A stretch of 64,000 bases of DNA. Source: Adiantum capillus-veneris (Eukaryota; Streptophyta; Polypodiopsida; Polypodiales; Pteridaceae). The notes below the pieces were generated by a model. That model ran no database searches, was not told where the DNA came from, and was given only the letters and a program-made list of their open reading frames with translations. The stretch is taken from the NCBI GenBank assembly GCA_014529385.2, contig CM043962.1, positions 50,236,598-50,300,597 on the forward strand. Reading direction: 5' to 3'. Position 1 is the stretch's first letter; each line of letters starts with the position of its first letter. Below, one piece after another: positions 21,124-33,519 of this stretch. The translations under genes and the position numbers were made by a program.

Positions 21124-24100
21124 AACATTTTGTCACAACATCTGACCATGATAAGTAGTTCTGGTTACACTAACTCAACCTATTGGTAATGCTACCCAAA
21201 CTATGGATGTAGCTGATACTTTACCCAACACACTTCTAGCAGTTAACTAATCCTTTGACTCTATTATTGCATGATTACAAATAGCCTACTCTTAGCATAA
21301 AGTTCTCCACCTTGAGTTTAAAATTACTAAATTGAGATTTGAACTCCTTGTTGCTGGCTTACTATGCTATCTTGGTTTGCATGGATTGAAGGAGTACCTC
21401 TAATTGCTCCTCCTCGCATAAACCGTTACAAGGTTTTTGATTCAATGTCTATTGCCACACTTATAATTACCTCATAGGGTGATTCTAATTGGGTCCTTGA
21501 TACCAGTTATTACTTACATTGCTATCTTGGTTAGTATGGTTTAGTGTGAACCAGAATTGTTTAACATAGGCTTAGTAGGAGCAAATTTTTAACATAGGCT
21601 CAATGGGAGCAATCACGGAATTAATATTTGAAATCCTTGCTGCTGGCCTACTATGCTATCTTGGTTAGCATGGCTAAAAGAGTACCACTAAAAGCCTAAC
21701 TCAGTGGGAGCTTTCCCTTGTGGATCTAACCATTAGAAAAAGAAATCAGTGGGAGCAATCCCTTGAGGTGCTAACCTTAAAATGTAAATAGTTTTATAAA
21801 AAAATCCCCTCCTTTTATGGATCCTCCTGGCATAACACCCTTGCAAGGAGTTTTTTGTCGCCACTTTTTCCCTTCCCTCCTTTCACTCAATAGGTTCCAC
21901 GAGCGGTGCTTCTGTTTTTGATGATGTTGGTGGCTTTCCCAGGCTTGTATCTCATCTTTTTCATAATTACTCCTCATCCTTAGGGATTGCTCGCAATGGG
22001 GAGCTTGCATAGTGCGGCCATACTTGGCTTATTTTTGGTGACTATTGCTGACATACTTCTCTACTGAGACATACCCATCCACTACCCCTTTATTAAGGTA
22101 AAGGGCTCTTCTCCCTTCACTTAGGCTTGGGTTTTTTTTTTTCTTTTTCCTTTTGGCATACAAGAAAAGAAATTATGTTTTTTGGCATTGGGTTTTCGAT
22201 ATACTATCCCTTGCTACATTAAAAATGGTCGACTTGGTTGTACTGGGTTTAAAAAAGAGGGGGAAATTGAGAATAGGAAGACATTAGAAGTGTGCTTAAA
22301 TTTCCCCTACCACTTTGGAGATTGGTTTGGGATTACGTCTGCTCAGAGGTTTTATATTTAACTCAAAATCTCTGTTTTAGATAACCTCTTACTCTGTATT
22401 GGAAGATTGGATGGATTTTTTGAGAAATGATTTCAAGTTTTGAGTTACAATACCATAAGAAAGTGATTTGCTGCTATGAGTGGTTACTGGGTTTGAATGT
22501 TTGGAAAACTTTCTTACCTCGGGGTTGATTTTCCTCTTCATAGATAAACTCTGATTTTTTGCTCCTGCTCCTGTTCACTTGGTAATCTAGTTCTAAGGAG
22601 TTGCGGTTTTACTAGAAATACATAAATACATCTCACAGATAAAACCATGATTATCTATTGTTATCTAGCTCAATCTGTCTACTGAGGTGAGTGAAATAAT
22701 GGACACTGGTTTGTATTCTAGAGGGTTATGTGGTGGTTCATACTCTTGTGGAAAGTTACATGGGGATTCTTTTGAGAAATGATTCTGGCTTACAAAAAAA
22801 AACCATAGGAAGTGATTTGCTGCTGAAATCTGAGTTTGAAAACTACAAGTTCTAATTTGGTTATGATTCATATAGTTTGTAGATAATAACATTACTGTCT
22901 ATTGTTATCTCTCTACTAAGGTGGGGATGCCTGTTTGCTTTGATTTACCTATAGGCTGTTGCGGATTAATGGTTGGATTTTTGGGTCTTGGTTATCTAGC
23001 TTAGTCTTGATCTTTTCTTACTACAACTAAGCTCTTGGAGGTACTACCATGAATTATGTGTAAACTTTATACATACATACATATTCTGGTTTTAAGGCAG
23101 TACTGAAAATTTGGCATTGAATTCGACCGACATATGGATATAGACCTGGCTATATCTAGGTATAGTTTGAGGTGGCCTGGTTAATGGCTAGCTCTAACTT
23201 TGGCTCTGGCTAGTACTTCTCTGACTCTAGTTGGTACTTCTCTAGGAAGATGGTTTAGCTATTATTTTAATACTTAAAAGGAAACCCTTTAATGGTATTT
23301 GGTGTAATGCTAATGAGTGTGCATACCTGCTACAAATTACCGGAATACTTAGAAACTTATGGTTCTTGATGTCTGGCCTATATCTGATCTTGAGATATTT
23401 CTAGTTGATTCTAGCCTTTTGATCACTCTCATGCTAACTCAGCTGGATCGTTCACTTCTAGGATTTGTTGATATTGAGATATGGGGAGACTGTTTTGACA
23501 ATTAAAAAAAATTGACCTACAGATGACTGGCTTAGATCTGGTTTTATTAACCTTACTCATACGTACATATTCCACTACTGCTAGTTCTTGGTGGTGATAC
23601 TACCATAAGATATATGTATAACTTATACATATTCTAGCTTTGTTACTGATCTAATTTTGATCCTAATCTGGTTTTTGTTACGTAAACATATGGGTATTGA
23701 TTTGGTTTTTTGGTGCTTTACTACCTAAGTATGGTATGATATTTTAATATGGGGGAGACTTTTTGCTTTGACTAAACAAATTGACCTTCAGCTTGGTGCT
23801 TGGATGTCTGACTTAGATCTGGTCCTTAAAAACCTTATTTACTACATATGGTTGGTTCTTGGTAGTGGTGTTGCCTTAAAATATATGTAAACCGTATATA
23901 TACAACATATTCTGGTTTTTTATGATTTTTTACCTAATATTTGGCGTAAACCTATGATTCTGACCGACATATGGTTACTAATCAGGTTTTGATGCTTTTA
24001 ACACCTGAACATATTATAATGTTGTGATAAGAGGGAGTCTGTATAGAAAATAATTGACCTTCAACCTATTGATGTATACTGCATTATTATTTGATTTTTG

Positions 24101-25042
24101 GTTCTTGGATGACTAGCTCAATTCTTCGATGACTAAGCCTAAAATCCGGTTCTTAGATAATCAAGATGTGTCCTGAAGTAATTCTAGCATGGTTTTTTTT
24201 TTTTTTTTTGTTCTCGGCAACAATCTTTTGAGCCTGCTAAAGTAACATTAGGCTAACCCTGATCTTGAGCTCTCTTTTCGTTGTTACTAGGATGTAACAA
24301 TGCTAAAATGTTCGACTTGTATCCGTACAACATAATTGTAGTAACAACAAAAATCATCACTAATAACTTTGAAGCTATAATTACATACTCAAGTTTTAAA
24401 TATGGAAGATGTTTTGATAGGCTGGTACACTTTGATACTGTAAAAGACTCTTCTAAAAGATATAACATCTAGTACTACTTTGAAAATGCAAATCTAAATG
24501 AGGATTAAGGAAGGTAAAGGGTCTTTAAAAATACTTGCAAAAGGATGTATACACTACTTTGAATTAGCAAATCCTTGCTTGAAAATTATAATTTTGGGAA
24601 ACAAGTGAAAATACTTAAGTATTTTTTGTATATCTAAGGACAATAGCTAGTCTAATAATTTACAAGTTGGACATGGATTACAACTGAAAGGTTCTTTGAA
24701 GCCTTCCATACATACCAAGTCTAACATATCTGTTTTCTTGACTATATGGATGCAGGTGTGGCTTAAAAAGGTTTAACATGCTGCAGTCTGACCATGATAA
24801 CACTTGATGATTCGACTGGGATAGTTATGGTACCTTTATATAAACTCATTTGGAATGCCACCTCATTTTTATTATGGTGTACATTTATGAATCTAAGGCT
24901 GAGTTGTTTCTGTACAAATCTTTGCCTAGACATCTTTAGCCAGTCGTCTTTTCAACGTCTTGTTCCTTGGTGTGTATCTATTAAGTTTAAAATAGCTACA
25001 CACACACACACACACGCACATACACATGCACACTCACACATG

Positions 25043-25073
<31 letters not shown>

Positions 25074-25211
25074 GAGATTTTTTAATGTAGTAGAACAAAT
25101 CCCAAGAGAGCACAAAGATCAATATGACAAGTCGAACCCAATTTCTATCTTTTAAAGGGAAGGAAGACCAGTGAGATCAATTCGACAAGTCAAACTCAAG
25201 ATTTTTTACCC

Positions 25212-25282
<71 letters not shown>

Positions 25283-25456
25283 ATCAAATATGTCCACTAC
25301 CTATCCCAAACATAGGCGAAAAAAGAGTTAGGCTAGCAAGCATCTTGAGGGCCAATTACTTCCAAAATTGTCAGAGAAATTCTCACTAGCGCTTTGTACA
25401 TGTATGTGTTTTTCTTTGTAAAGAACAATGTAGTATGTGAACATCTCCTTTTGGCT

Positions 25457-25508
<52 letters not shown>

Positions 25509-26743
25509 TTTTGATAAAAGCAAAGGCATTTTCTTGGCTGATTGAACAACAAAATCTTAAAAACTATAATTGGAATATTATGTGATATGCAAATCTACAA
25601 ATACTCATAAAGCATACACCACATATATCAGAGTTATAATCCTATCCACAGATTTAAAAAAAATTTGGCCATGCTATGAGCAAAAAAATAAATCACCACT
25701 TAGTTACTTGCTAACCAATGAACATCAAAGAATAGCCAGGTCACTGGAACAATATAAAAACTCAATGCAACCATCAATTACTTTATGTTTGAAGAAGGTT
25801 ATATATAAGGGTAAATGCATTGATATGGGTAGATTTTCATTTGATTGTCTTTTGAGAGGTTTTAAATGTCATCTCCTCCAATTTTCCATAGTAGATGTCA
25901 CTATTGATAATTAGCTACAATTGCTTTATCATAGTTATGGAGGATGATCCTCTTTAATAATCAAGCATTTAAGAATATACTTGACATTACCTTATCAATG
26001 AATAGAGAATGCTTGCATGTGTTGCCACCTTGGGGGGAGGTGCGGGAGGAGAGTGTGACATAGTTGAGCCTTGCTTCTAATTAGCTGTAACAACACGCCG
26101 GTCATAGACTAGTATAAATATATGTACACATTGATGAATTATTTTTATTTCACATTTCATTTCACACCCTCAATGGATTGACGTTTCTTGCATTCTATAA
26201 CTAATTCTAGTCAATATTCGAGAAAGTCCCTTTTATTAAAAACAGTTGTTGGCCGAGTTTACTCCTCACAAAGAAGCAAACCAAAAATACTAGTATAAAT
26301 TTCAAATTTGTAGGATTTTTGAGTAATTTTCTCATATATTGCAACGGTTTTTCTTCGCTACCATGGTTTGCAATTGACTAGTCTTGATTCTCAACCAACT
26401 CAAGGCTAAGCTGCGGCAATCCTTTCCTGAACATTGATTCTAGTTGAACTCGGCCTAATGATTTTATCACTTTCTTATTGTTTTAGAAAGCTACCGTGAC
26501 CCTTTCACTTGTTTTTTTTACAAGACTCACAATTGTGAGTGAGATTATATTACCAAACCAAAAAAATTACAAGACTATCCCTACTCACAATCCAAGCCAG
26601 GGAATCCATAGACACAAGAGAACATTGCATACATCAGCAAGATACACAAAAATAGCTGCATGGATGCCCACGAATGATACCCCCCCCACACAAGGTTGCA
26701 TAAACATATGATGGAGTAGATACAACGAAAACAACAAAAATAT
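20819..26743. repeat. 6-kb gene-free region with degenerate tandem repeats and microsatellites
   Basis: No gene or recognisable transposon protein is seen on either strand. Visible structure: (TC)n(AC)n at about 21079-21123; a repeat of about 290 bp at 21330-21760 (TGCTGGCTTACTATGCTATC against TGCTGGCCTACTATGCTATC, and GTGGGAGC words); a tandem array of about 275-bp units at 23040-24170; poly-T near 24193; a compound CA tract at 25000-25073; (GA)n at 25218-25281 and 25459-25506. A short string (GDSNWVLDT at about 21480-21510) faintly recalls a copia protease but is too little to call. Confidence 0.55.
23040..24170. repeat. Degenerate ~275-bp tandem repeats (3-4 units)
   Basis: A block recurs in order with roughly 275-base spacing. 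It contains ATGGGGGAGACT-like words (about 23478, 23750 and 24025), then ATTGACCT.CAG, then GACTTAGATCTGGT, then GTTCTTGGTGGTG, then an ATATATGTATAA..TATACATATTCTGG segment. A partial earlier unit is at 23040. Similarity by eye is about 70 percent. No open frame is kept. Confidence 0.5.
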
Positions 26744-27214
26744 TTTCATAAAATCTAATATCTAGCCAACCCAAATGATTTTCTCATATAAAACTGATCA
26801 TTTAATGTGGGAGAATAAACAAGAACAAGGGTTAGAATATAGACCACGTGTGCTTATGGATCTATCTCAATATGGGGCCAAGGTTAAAGGTGTCCAAATG
26901 AGAGAGGGTATGTCAAAGAGCAAGGCTACCTAATGGAGCTTAAAGACATTAGGCTTAGATTCATTAAAGACCTGCAAAGGTTATGTTAAAAGTCCTTTTA
27001 CCTTAGGCAAGCAAGGGTTGTGCTTGAGGTGAGAATCCAGCCCGTGTCCTCTCTCTCAAAGGGGAAAGAGGGACACTTGTCCCAAGGTTAGCATGGTTGC
27101 TAGATATGCACCCTGCATGTGATTGGCTAGGCTTGTAGGGGCCCAATAATCTTCTAGCATGAGCTACAAGGGGGGGTCAACCAAGGAAGCTAGGGGCTAG
27201 CTTGGGAGGTATAC

Positions 27215-27258
<44 letters not shown>

Positions 27259-27983
27259 CCCACGCACACACACACACACACACACACTCTCTCTCTCTCT
27301 CATTGTGTGAAGTGCAAAGAGCAAGAGATCCATGTCCTTCTCCAAGCTTGTTGAGAAGTTGAGAGCCTACACCAACACTCTTGGCTATGGAATGCAAATC
27401 CAACCAAGAGCCATGCTTTAATTCTTAAGCTTGCCATCTTCTTCATCTTCATTACTATGCTATTATGCTATGCTAAGCAAGAAGAGTGATGATAAGTGAG
27501 AAACTATTTCCATCTCCTATAAATGATTCTTCTTCCTCTTCCCTACCCTCATTCCCTGCTAGCTCTCTCCACCTTTGAAGGTGTTTGATGCCTTGGGACT
27601 GAGGTCGGGGATGGTTAATGCATTTACAAAGTTTATGTTATGCTCGTGATGCATGAATCTTTCCATCTTCATTGCATCACGGTCACGAGGAACACAAATA
27701 TTGTATTGTACCAAGTCTCTCTTGGTGGGAGAATCTATAATACAAGAGCCTATTGGAGGGGGGACCGCCGGCTCCACATAAATCCGGTCCTCAACTGTTG
27801 TCATATTCTCTAATTCTCTCTCTTACAAAAGTATTGTTCATACCAAGTTAATTAACTATAATGATTATGTTGCTACCACTAAATAAGTTCACCCTCTATG
27901 TTTTCAAAGTAGTCTCATAAAAATTCTCCCTCTAATTCTCTTAATTTTGCTATTCTCAAAGTTCATAGGCCATTTCCATTACA
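26744..27983 (+). mobile_element. 5' LTR of element B
   Basis: It starts TCATAAAATCTAATATC after a degraded TG and ends CCATTTCCATTACA just before the primer-binding site. It contains a 42-base C tract (27216-27257) followed by CA and TC repeats, and the shared block TACACCAACACTCTTGGCTA. Its antisense strand carries an open frame of 81 codons (27559-27804) that recurs in the other two family LTRs. Confidence 0.8.
27559..27804 (-). other. Antisense open frame in the 5' LTR
   Basis: 81 codons on the strand opposite to the element, with DRIYVEPAVPPPIGSCIIDS and FMHHEHNINFVNALTIP. The same frame is open for 89 codons in the 3' LTR (37784-38053) and is present with one stop in element A (about 10155-10420, plus strand). 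The B copies differ by in-frame three-base changes as well as substitutions. I do not recognise the protein. It may be chance or a captured host fragment. Confidence 0.35.
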
Positions 27984-27984
27984 T

Positions 27985-27996
27985 TGGTATCAGAGC
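27985..27996 (+). other. tRNA-iMet primer-binding site
   Basis: TGGTATCAGAGC, complementary to the 3' end of plant initiator methionine tRNA, lies one base after the LTR end (ACA). This is the standard primer site of many plant LTR retrotransposons and fixes the 5' LTR boundary and the orientation of element B. Confidence 0.9.
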
Positions 27997-28390
27997 TATT
28001 GGTTTCTCTTTTCTTGCTTAAGAATAAATGTCCTTAAGTTGTCCATGAAAGGTTGGACATGTTCATTGCAATAGGGTAAGTGGGACATTCATCTATTATC
28101 TTGGTTGAGAAGGAATTAGCTGGAGGTACACCGTTGTGAACTATAGTCTTAATAATGGAGTCTCTCGGGGCTTGCCTTTAGATTAACTATTATTGAGCTA
28201 CGAGCAATCTCAATAAGAATCATTTTCAACTGAGCAATGTTAGACCCTCTCCACTAGTCTTTTCAATCAATAGTGTCTAAACCACGGGTGTGGCTACTTG
28301 AGAACTAATTTTCAAAGGTAAAGAAGAGCAGCAAGTAAGGTTTTTGAGGGTAATAAAGCACAAAGTAATCTAATATAAAGCTTAATTAGC

Positions 28391-29700
28391 ATGGTTGACA
28401 ATAACCAAGAAAGTAGAAATAACATTGATAACTTTGATTTTGCACATGAAGGTGCTAGTGATAATGCCCCCATGTTTGTTAATTACCTTGTTACTAGGTT
28501 GTAGCAAGCTATGGGCAACCCTGCTTTGCAAGCCGAAGTTATTCAACAGGTCTTGTGCTTATGGGGTTTTCTTCCGCTTCAAGAGGAGAGAGAGAGAGCT
28601 TAGGAGTCCTCTTGATGAGACTCCCAAAAGAATACTCTCTCCCATAAGAGAGGAGGAATCCAAAGAACAAGAAAGAAACGAATCCCTAAGTTCCTCTGAA
28701 GATGTGGCTCCATGAAGACGATGGTCTAGACGGTCGCCAACTCCTCCCAAGAGGGAATGGTGAACCCATAGTCCTTCTCCTTGTCATGCCAAAAGAGAAG
28801 AGAGGAAACAAAGAAAGAAAAAGGCAAGAAAGTGGTCACCCTTTTCTCCTTCTTCACCTTCCTCCTTTTTTGACAAAAGCAAGAGCTATTTTCCTAGAGA
28901 ATACAAGAGAAGAGGACATCACAAATCTTACCCTGCATGGCAAAGGTCCAAAAGCTCAAGAAGTTCAAAGAGGTAGAAAAGAGTATGTCTTTTCTCACCT
29001 ACGATGCCACCTTTGGTACTACAGACAAGTTATTGGCCTTCATCTAGCAATTCGATGTGGCTCTTGGAGACAAGGGCTTTACAGAGTCCTCCAAGCTACG
29101 CCATGTATCTATGCACTTCCAAAAATAGTCTCTTCAATGGAGGGCTAGCCTTTTTGGCAACGACGGAGCCCCAAAGACATGGAAAACTGTACGAGTTTCC
29201 ATCATGAAGCAATTTATTGCAAGCGATGCAAATGAAAGTGCTTACTGAATGACAGAGTTTGAAGCTACTCTCAACGAGTCTATCCCCAAATATGTGGACA
29301 AGTTTTTGGATTTACATCTCAAGGCTACAATCTTTCAAAATATATAATTCACCGAGAAAAAGAAACAATTCTGTGTGGGATTACTTGAAGAAATGGCCAA
29401 GTATGTCAACTCTCAATGGCCTGGTTCTACCATCGTAGTAATGCACCATACTATGGTTGCTTCACAATCAATTTTGAACAAGGGACTAGAAGTAATTCCA
29501 AGACCATGAAAAGCAAAGGCAAAAGTTATGCAAAGGGAAAAAACAATGCCCAAAATTCTTCCCAAGGCAATTCCAACAACAACAACAACAACAACAACAA
29601 TCGGTCCACGGAGAAGGGAGTTTACAAAGGTAAAAGTAGACTTTCTCCTGAAGAGCTTTAAGATTTTTTTAAGGACCACAAATTTTTTAAGTATGGGGAG
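28391..29700 (+). pseudogene. Element B gag, decayed
   Basis: The frame opens with MVDNNQESRNNIDNFDF and APMFVNYL (28391-28500), then breaks repeatedly. Gag-like segments follow: KTWKTVRVSIMKQFI and TEFEATLNESIPKYVDKFL (about 29180-29310), the region that precedes the zinc knuckle in chromovirus gags. A (CAA)n run near 29575-29600 encodes Asn or Thr repeats. The zinc knuckle itself is degraded (HKFFKYGEQGHGYRSCPK near 29680-29730 is the likely site, with a first cysteine lost). Stops and frame shifts are frequent, so no Gag could be produced. Confidence 0.6.
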
Positions 29701-29779
29701 CAAGGACATGGCTACCGTTCTTGCCCCAAAATAAATGCCTACAATGACACTCATAGAGCCTCCACGGTTGAAGCTCCAA

Positions 29780-30155
29780 AAGAGGATGCTCATTGCAAAG
29801 GATCACCTCTCTCCTATGCTTGGGAAAAGGTAAAGGAGCATGATGCCTTCATCTTGTTTGACCCTGGATCTACTCATAACTTCATATCAATGAAGTTGGC
29901 CACTAAGTTGGGTATTCAAGATTTTGAGATGGGAGATACTATAACTGCTGATGGAGCTTTCAAGTGATATCAAGCCTCCATTACTCCCTCGATTGGGAAG
30001 TTGAGGCTTCATGTCCGAAGCTACATTGACAAAGAAGATTTTTTCATCCAAACATGAGGACGTTATCCTAGGGGCACCATGGTTCAACCACATGTCTGCC
30101 AACATAAAGTTTCCTGAAAAGAGAATCTACTTTACCTAAAGGGAAAAGAGCATGT
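29780..30155 (+). pseudogene. Element B aspartic protease, decayed
   Basis: AFILFDPGSTHNFISMKLATK (about 29845-29905, shown here as FDPGSTHNFIS) is the active-site region of a gypsy retropepsin. A proline replaces the Ser/Thr after the catalytic Asp. The downstream ILGAPWF-type strand is visible in another frame near 30065-30085, followed by NIKFPEKRIYFT. A TGA after DGAFK and a frame change break it. The sequence stops resembling the element family at about 30155, where an insertion begins. Confidence 0.6.
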
Positions 30156-31219
30156 ATATAGTGATAGCCGTTTTTCGGCTCTCTGTAATTGCCATAGTGA
30201 ACTACCTAACACTATCAAAATCACCCAAACACTGTGGCTATCTTCAGCCTTTCACTGTACATATGCATGTGTGAGTTAGGGGACTTTTCCTATATCTCCT
30301 TAAAAAACCCTCAATTAGTTAGTCACTGGGCTAGTTGAACCAAAAAAAAGAAAAAAAAAAAAGAAAAGTATATTATGAACTTTTTGTGTGTAATTATCTC
30401 ATTCTATATAGGGCCTAAATATAAGGAATTTTTATAATTATTTTGGTTCTTTATTTAAATATTTATACCTAGGTGTGTGTTTTATTAAACCTACGTACGT
30501 CTTCTTTCATCCTCTTGTACCATAAGTATATTTTTTGCCAATGTATACATACTCTAACCTCATATTTTTCTTTTATACAAATCACCCCCACATTTTCATT
30601 CTCACCTTTGTTGAAATAAAAAATCGATTTCTACTTTCTTAGTCACGTTTATTATATAATTTTCATTTACTTGCATACTTTTTCCTCTTTCACCCAAAAT
30701 AATACAAAAGAGGGACCATATCATATGATTCCAATATTTTTTTCTATATCCATAATTCATCATTATTTTTTTATTATGTACTCATTATTCTAACACCATG
30801 TGCTTATTGAGCTAATAGTCCATACACTAGTCCTACGATGTATACATTTCTTTATTCACCAATAATCCTCCTCCATGCATGTGTAAAGATAACTGGGATG
30901 CTTTGTATCATGATATGACAAAGGAGGGGCTCACTCTTGGATGCATTGTGCAAATTCAACAAAGAAGGGAGCCACTAAAAGACTTTTGTAGGCATAAAAA
31001 AAAGCCCTTTTGATGAGATTTTTGGTGTCTATCTCCGCTTGGAATTTGAAGAAGTAAACAACAGACAAAATGCAGCTCACAATCTGATAATCACCTCAAT
31101 TTTTTTCATAATTTTTGGAGCTACCATCAGTGAGATATGAATTTTTGAGTGGACCCCAGTCTGCCCACTTTTCTCACAAAGTAACCCATAGTCTTCTCTC
31201 ACCTCCTTTCCTACTTTCT

Positions 31220-31250
<31 letters not shown>

Positions 31251-31439
31251 TCATTCCTCTCCATCCCTCACTCAAATTTGAAACTTTCCATCTTCTTCAC
31301 CATTCCCATATCTCTTTTACTCCATAACTCAAAATTATCATCTCTACACACGTAAAGCTCAATTTCTCTCTCTATAATCAAACTCATATTACCATAACCT
31401 CTTCACCCTTTCACAAGAAGAGAAAAAATCAATAAATAA

Positions 31440-31760
31440 CCAATCTCAAGATCTACAATAGGAGGAGTTTTATCATGGAAAATTCAACTATTTCATGGTC
31501 ACAAGAACTACACCGACAGAGTTCTACAACCGCTTCATTCGCTGGAAAAGATAGGTAAAGGATTTACTTTCCATCTACAAAAGGAGGAGTTTTATCATGG
31601 AAAATTCAACTATTTCATGGTCACAAGCTCTATAAAAGGAGGAGTTTTATCATGGAAAATTCAACTATTTCATGGTCAGAAGAACTACATCGACAGAGTT
31701 CTACAACCGCTTCATTCGCTGGAAAAGATAGGTAAAGAATTTCCTTTCCATCTTGTGGTT
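31440..31760. repeat. 175-bp tandem duplication with an extra internal copy
   Basis: The word GGAGGAGTTTTATCATGG with its continuation to ATTTCATGGTCA occurs three times (about 31462, 31582 and 31637). The longer block through CGACAGAGTTCTACAACCG and GGAAAAGATAGGTAAAG occurs twice, 175 bases apart. The copies are almost identical, so this is a recent local duplication. Confidence 0.8.
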
Positions 31761-32318
31761 TCCATCAAATTGTGTATATTCTAATCCTTTTCTTACTTTT
31801 TATCATTGTATAAATCATATAATGCACCTTGAGTGCATATGCCACATTAGGGAGAGAATGGGGTCCAAGAGGGTCTGTTTATTTGGCAATTTAAGGAAGT
31901 CAAACCTTTAGTATTAAGAAACTAATCAAAGGACGTCTTTTAAATTGAAAGAAGAAAAATGGCTAGTTTATTTTAATTCAAAATTTCCCCCAGAATAAAA
32001 TTTAAAATCTAGTGGGTAAAACCATATCATACAGCATATCATGGAAAGAGCTCAATGCGTAGATTTCGGATCTATGATCGTTGCTCAAGTCGGAGATCAT
32101 ATGTGGGAGTTATGGAAGGCCAAAAATCATAAAATTTTCCATCTCCTTTTTGGGGAAAAAAGTGCATCCTTTGACCACTCATACACATCTTTTATACACC
32201 CACCATTCTTGCACACATGGCTTACACCTATTTGTCAAAATGTTAATCACCTCCATAAGTTCATGGCAAATAAAGAGGCCCTTCTAGACTCCATCCTCTT
32301 CCTAATGATGTAATTTTA

Positions 32319-32674
32319 ACCCATCCTACTAACTACAAACTACTAACACTAATGACTAACCCTTCTTGTAAATTGCACACTCTACTATCTAGTAAAGTAG
32401 GCACCTCTAAGTTACTTACCTCTCTCTCCTTTTACTCTCAATAATTCTTCCCGTTGAGCCACATCCATGTGACTCAAGGGAAAAGGAAGACCTACTTCCA
32501 TTTTGAAAATAAAAAATATTTCATAATCTTTTGTATTGACAATAAAGTTGATTAGGTCTAATCCTAATCAAGGATCTCCTCAACTATAAATAGAGCCCTT
32601 TTCCCTTTGTAAATGGTAGGATCTCTACACTATTGCTCACTACTTTGAACGTATCATTCACCACCTTAGTTGTA

Positions 32675-32724
<50 letters not shown>

Positions 32725-33150
32725 GATATCTATACACCATCACTTGCGGTGTTATATGAAAGCTTCTTGAGCTAGTTCTAGCATTGCAAGGAAGTGAGTG
32801 ATTTATAACTTCCTATCAAAGTTGTACCTACTCTTGCACATCAATTGAATCAATGATTTGGGTGAAACCGTGGTTCAAAACTCTATTGAGTCTCTCCAAT
32901 TCATGCTTGGAAACCTCATCTTGTTTGGTTTAAGGTGACGCATTCTCATTTTGAGTTTTTTTTGTAGTATTTGCTTGTATGTGACTCAAGAGCTCTTGTG
33001 TTTGTTTTGTTGCTTGGAAAAACATTATAAGAGGGTTGTATGGTAAGAGGGTTCCCATAACCCTAAGATAATGTGTAGATTGCAAGGTCATCAAGCTTAA
33101 TTGCGTCTCTTGAATCTCCTCCAAGCTGTTTATACACCCATGTCAATCAT
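32319..33150 (+). mobile_element. LTR-like sequence (possible solo LTR)
   Basis: The sequence begins TGTAATTTTAACCC at the point where dispersed-repeat homology ends. About 265 bases later it contains CTATAAATAGAGCCC (TATA at 32585-32592), typical of plant LTR promoters. The right end is not defined (a CA near 33140 is a guess), and no primer site or internal region follows, so it may be a solo LTR. Mostly inference. Confidence 0.35.
32585..32592 (+). promoter_or_regulatory. Putative LTR TATA box
   Basis: TATAAATA sits in the context CTCAACTATAAATAGAGCCC, a form often seen in plant LTR promoters. It lies inside the LTR-like stretch that starts at 32319. Confidence 0.4.
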
Positions 33151-33172
33151 TAAAATTGAAGCTAAATTCTTG

Positions 33173-33230
<58 letters not shown>

Positions 33231-33519
33231 GCTCTCGCTCTTTATCTCTATCTGTTTGGTGTGTGTATTTGTAGCATTGGTATTAGTGATAGTGTACCCT
33301 CCCTTATCACTTATATTGCTCAAGGATTCTCCTCTTTTTCATTCTGGTTCTCTCTATAAGTAGGTTGTGCCCCTTCACTTGTTTGGATGTGGGTTTTTTG
33401 TTGTTGTTTCTTGCTTGTGGTTGCCCCAGCCCCAATTGAGCAGCACGCGAGCCTTGAGGGGTGTTTAGAGGTCACCTCTATTGTTGCCCACCTTGGATCG
33501 CCTCAATAGATGCTAGTGA

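Noticed and set aside
21470-21510. Copia-type protease motif (WVLDT)
   Set aside because: Only about ten residues are involved, with no other copia domain nearby and stops on both sides.
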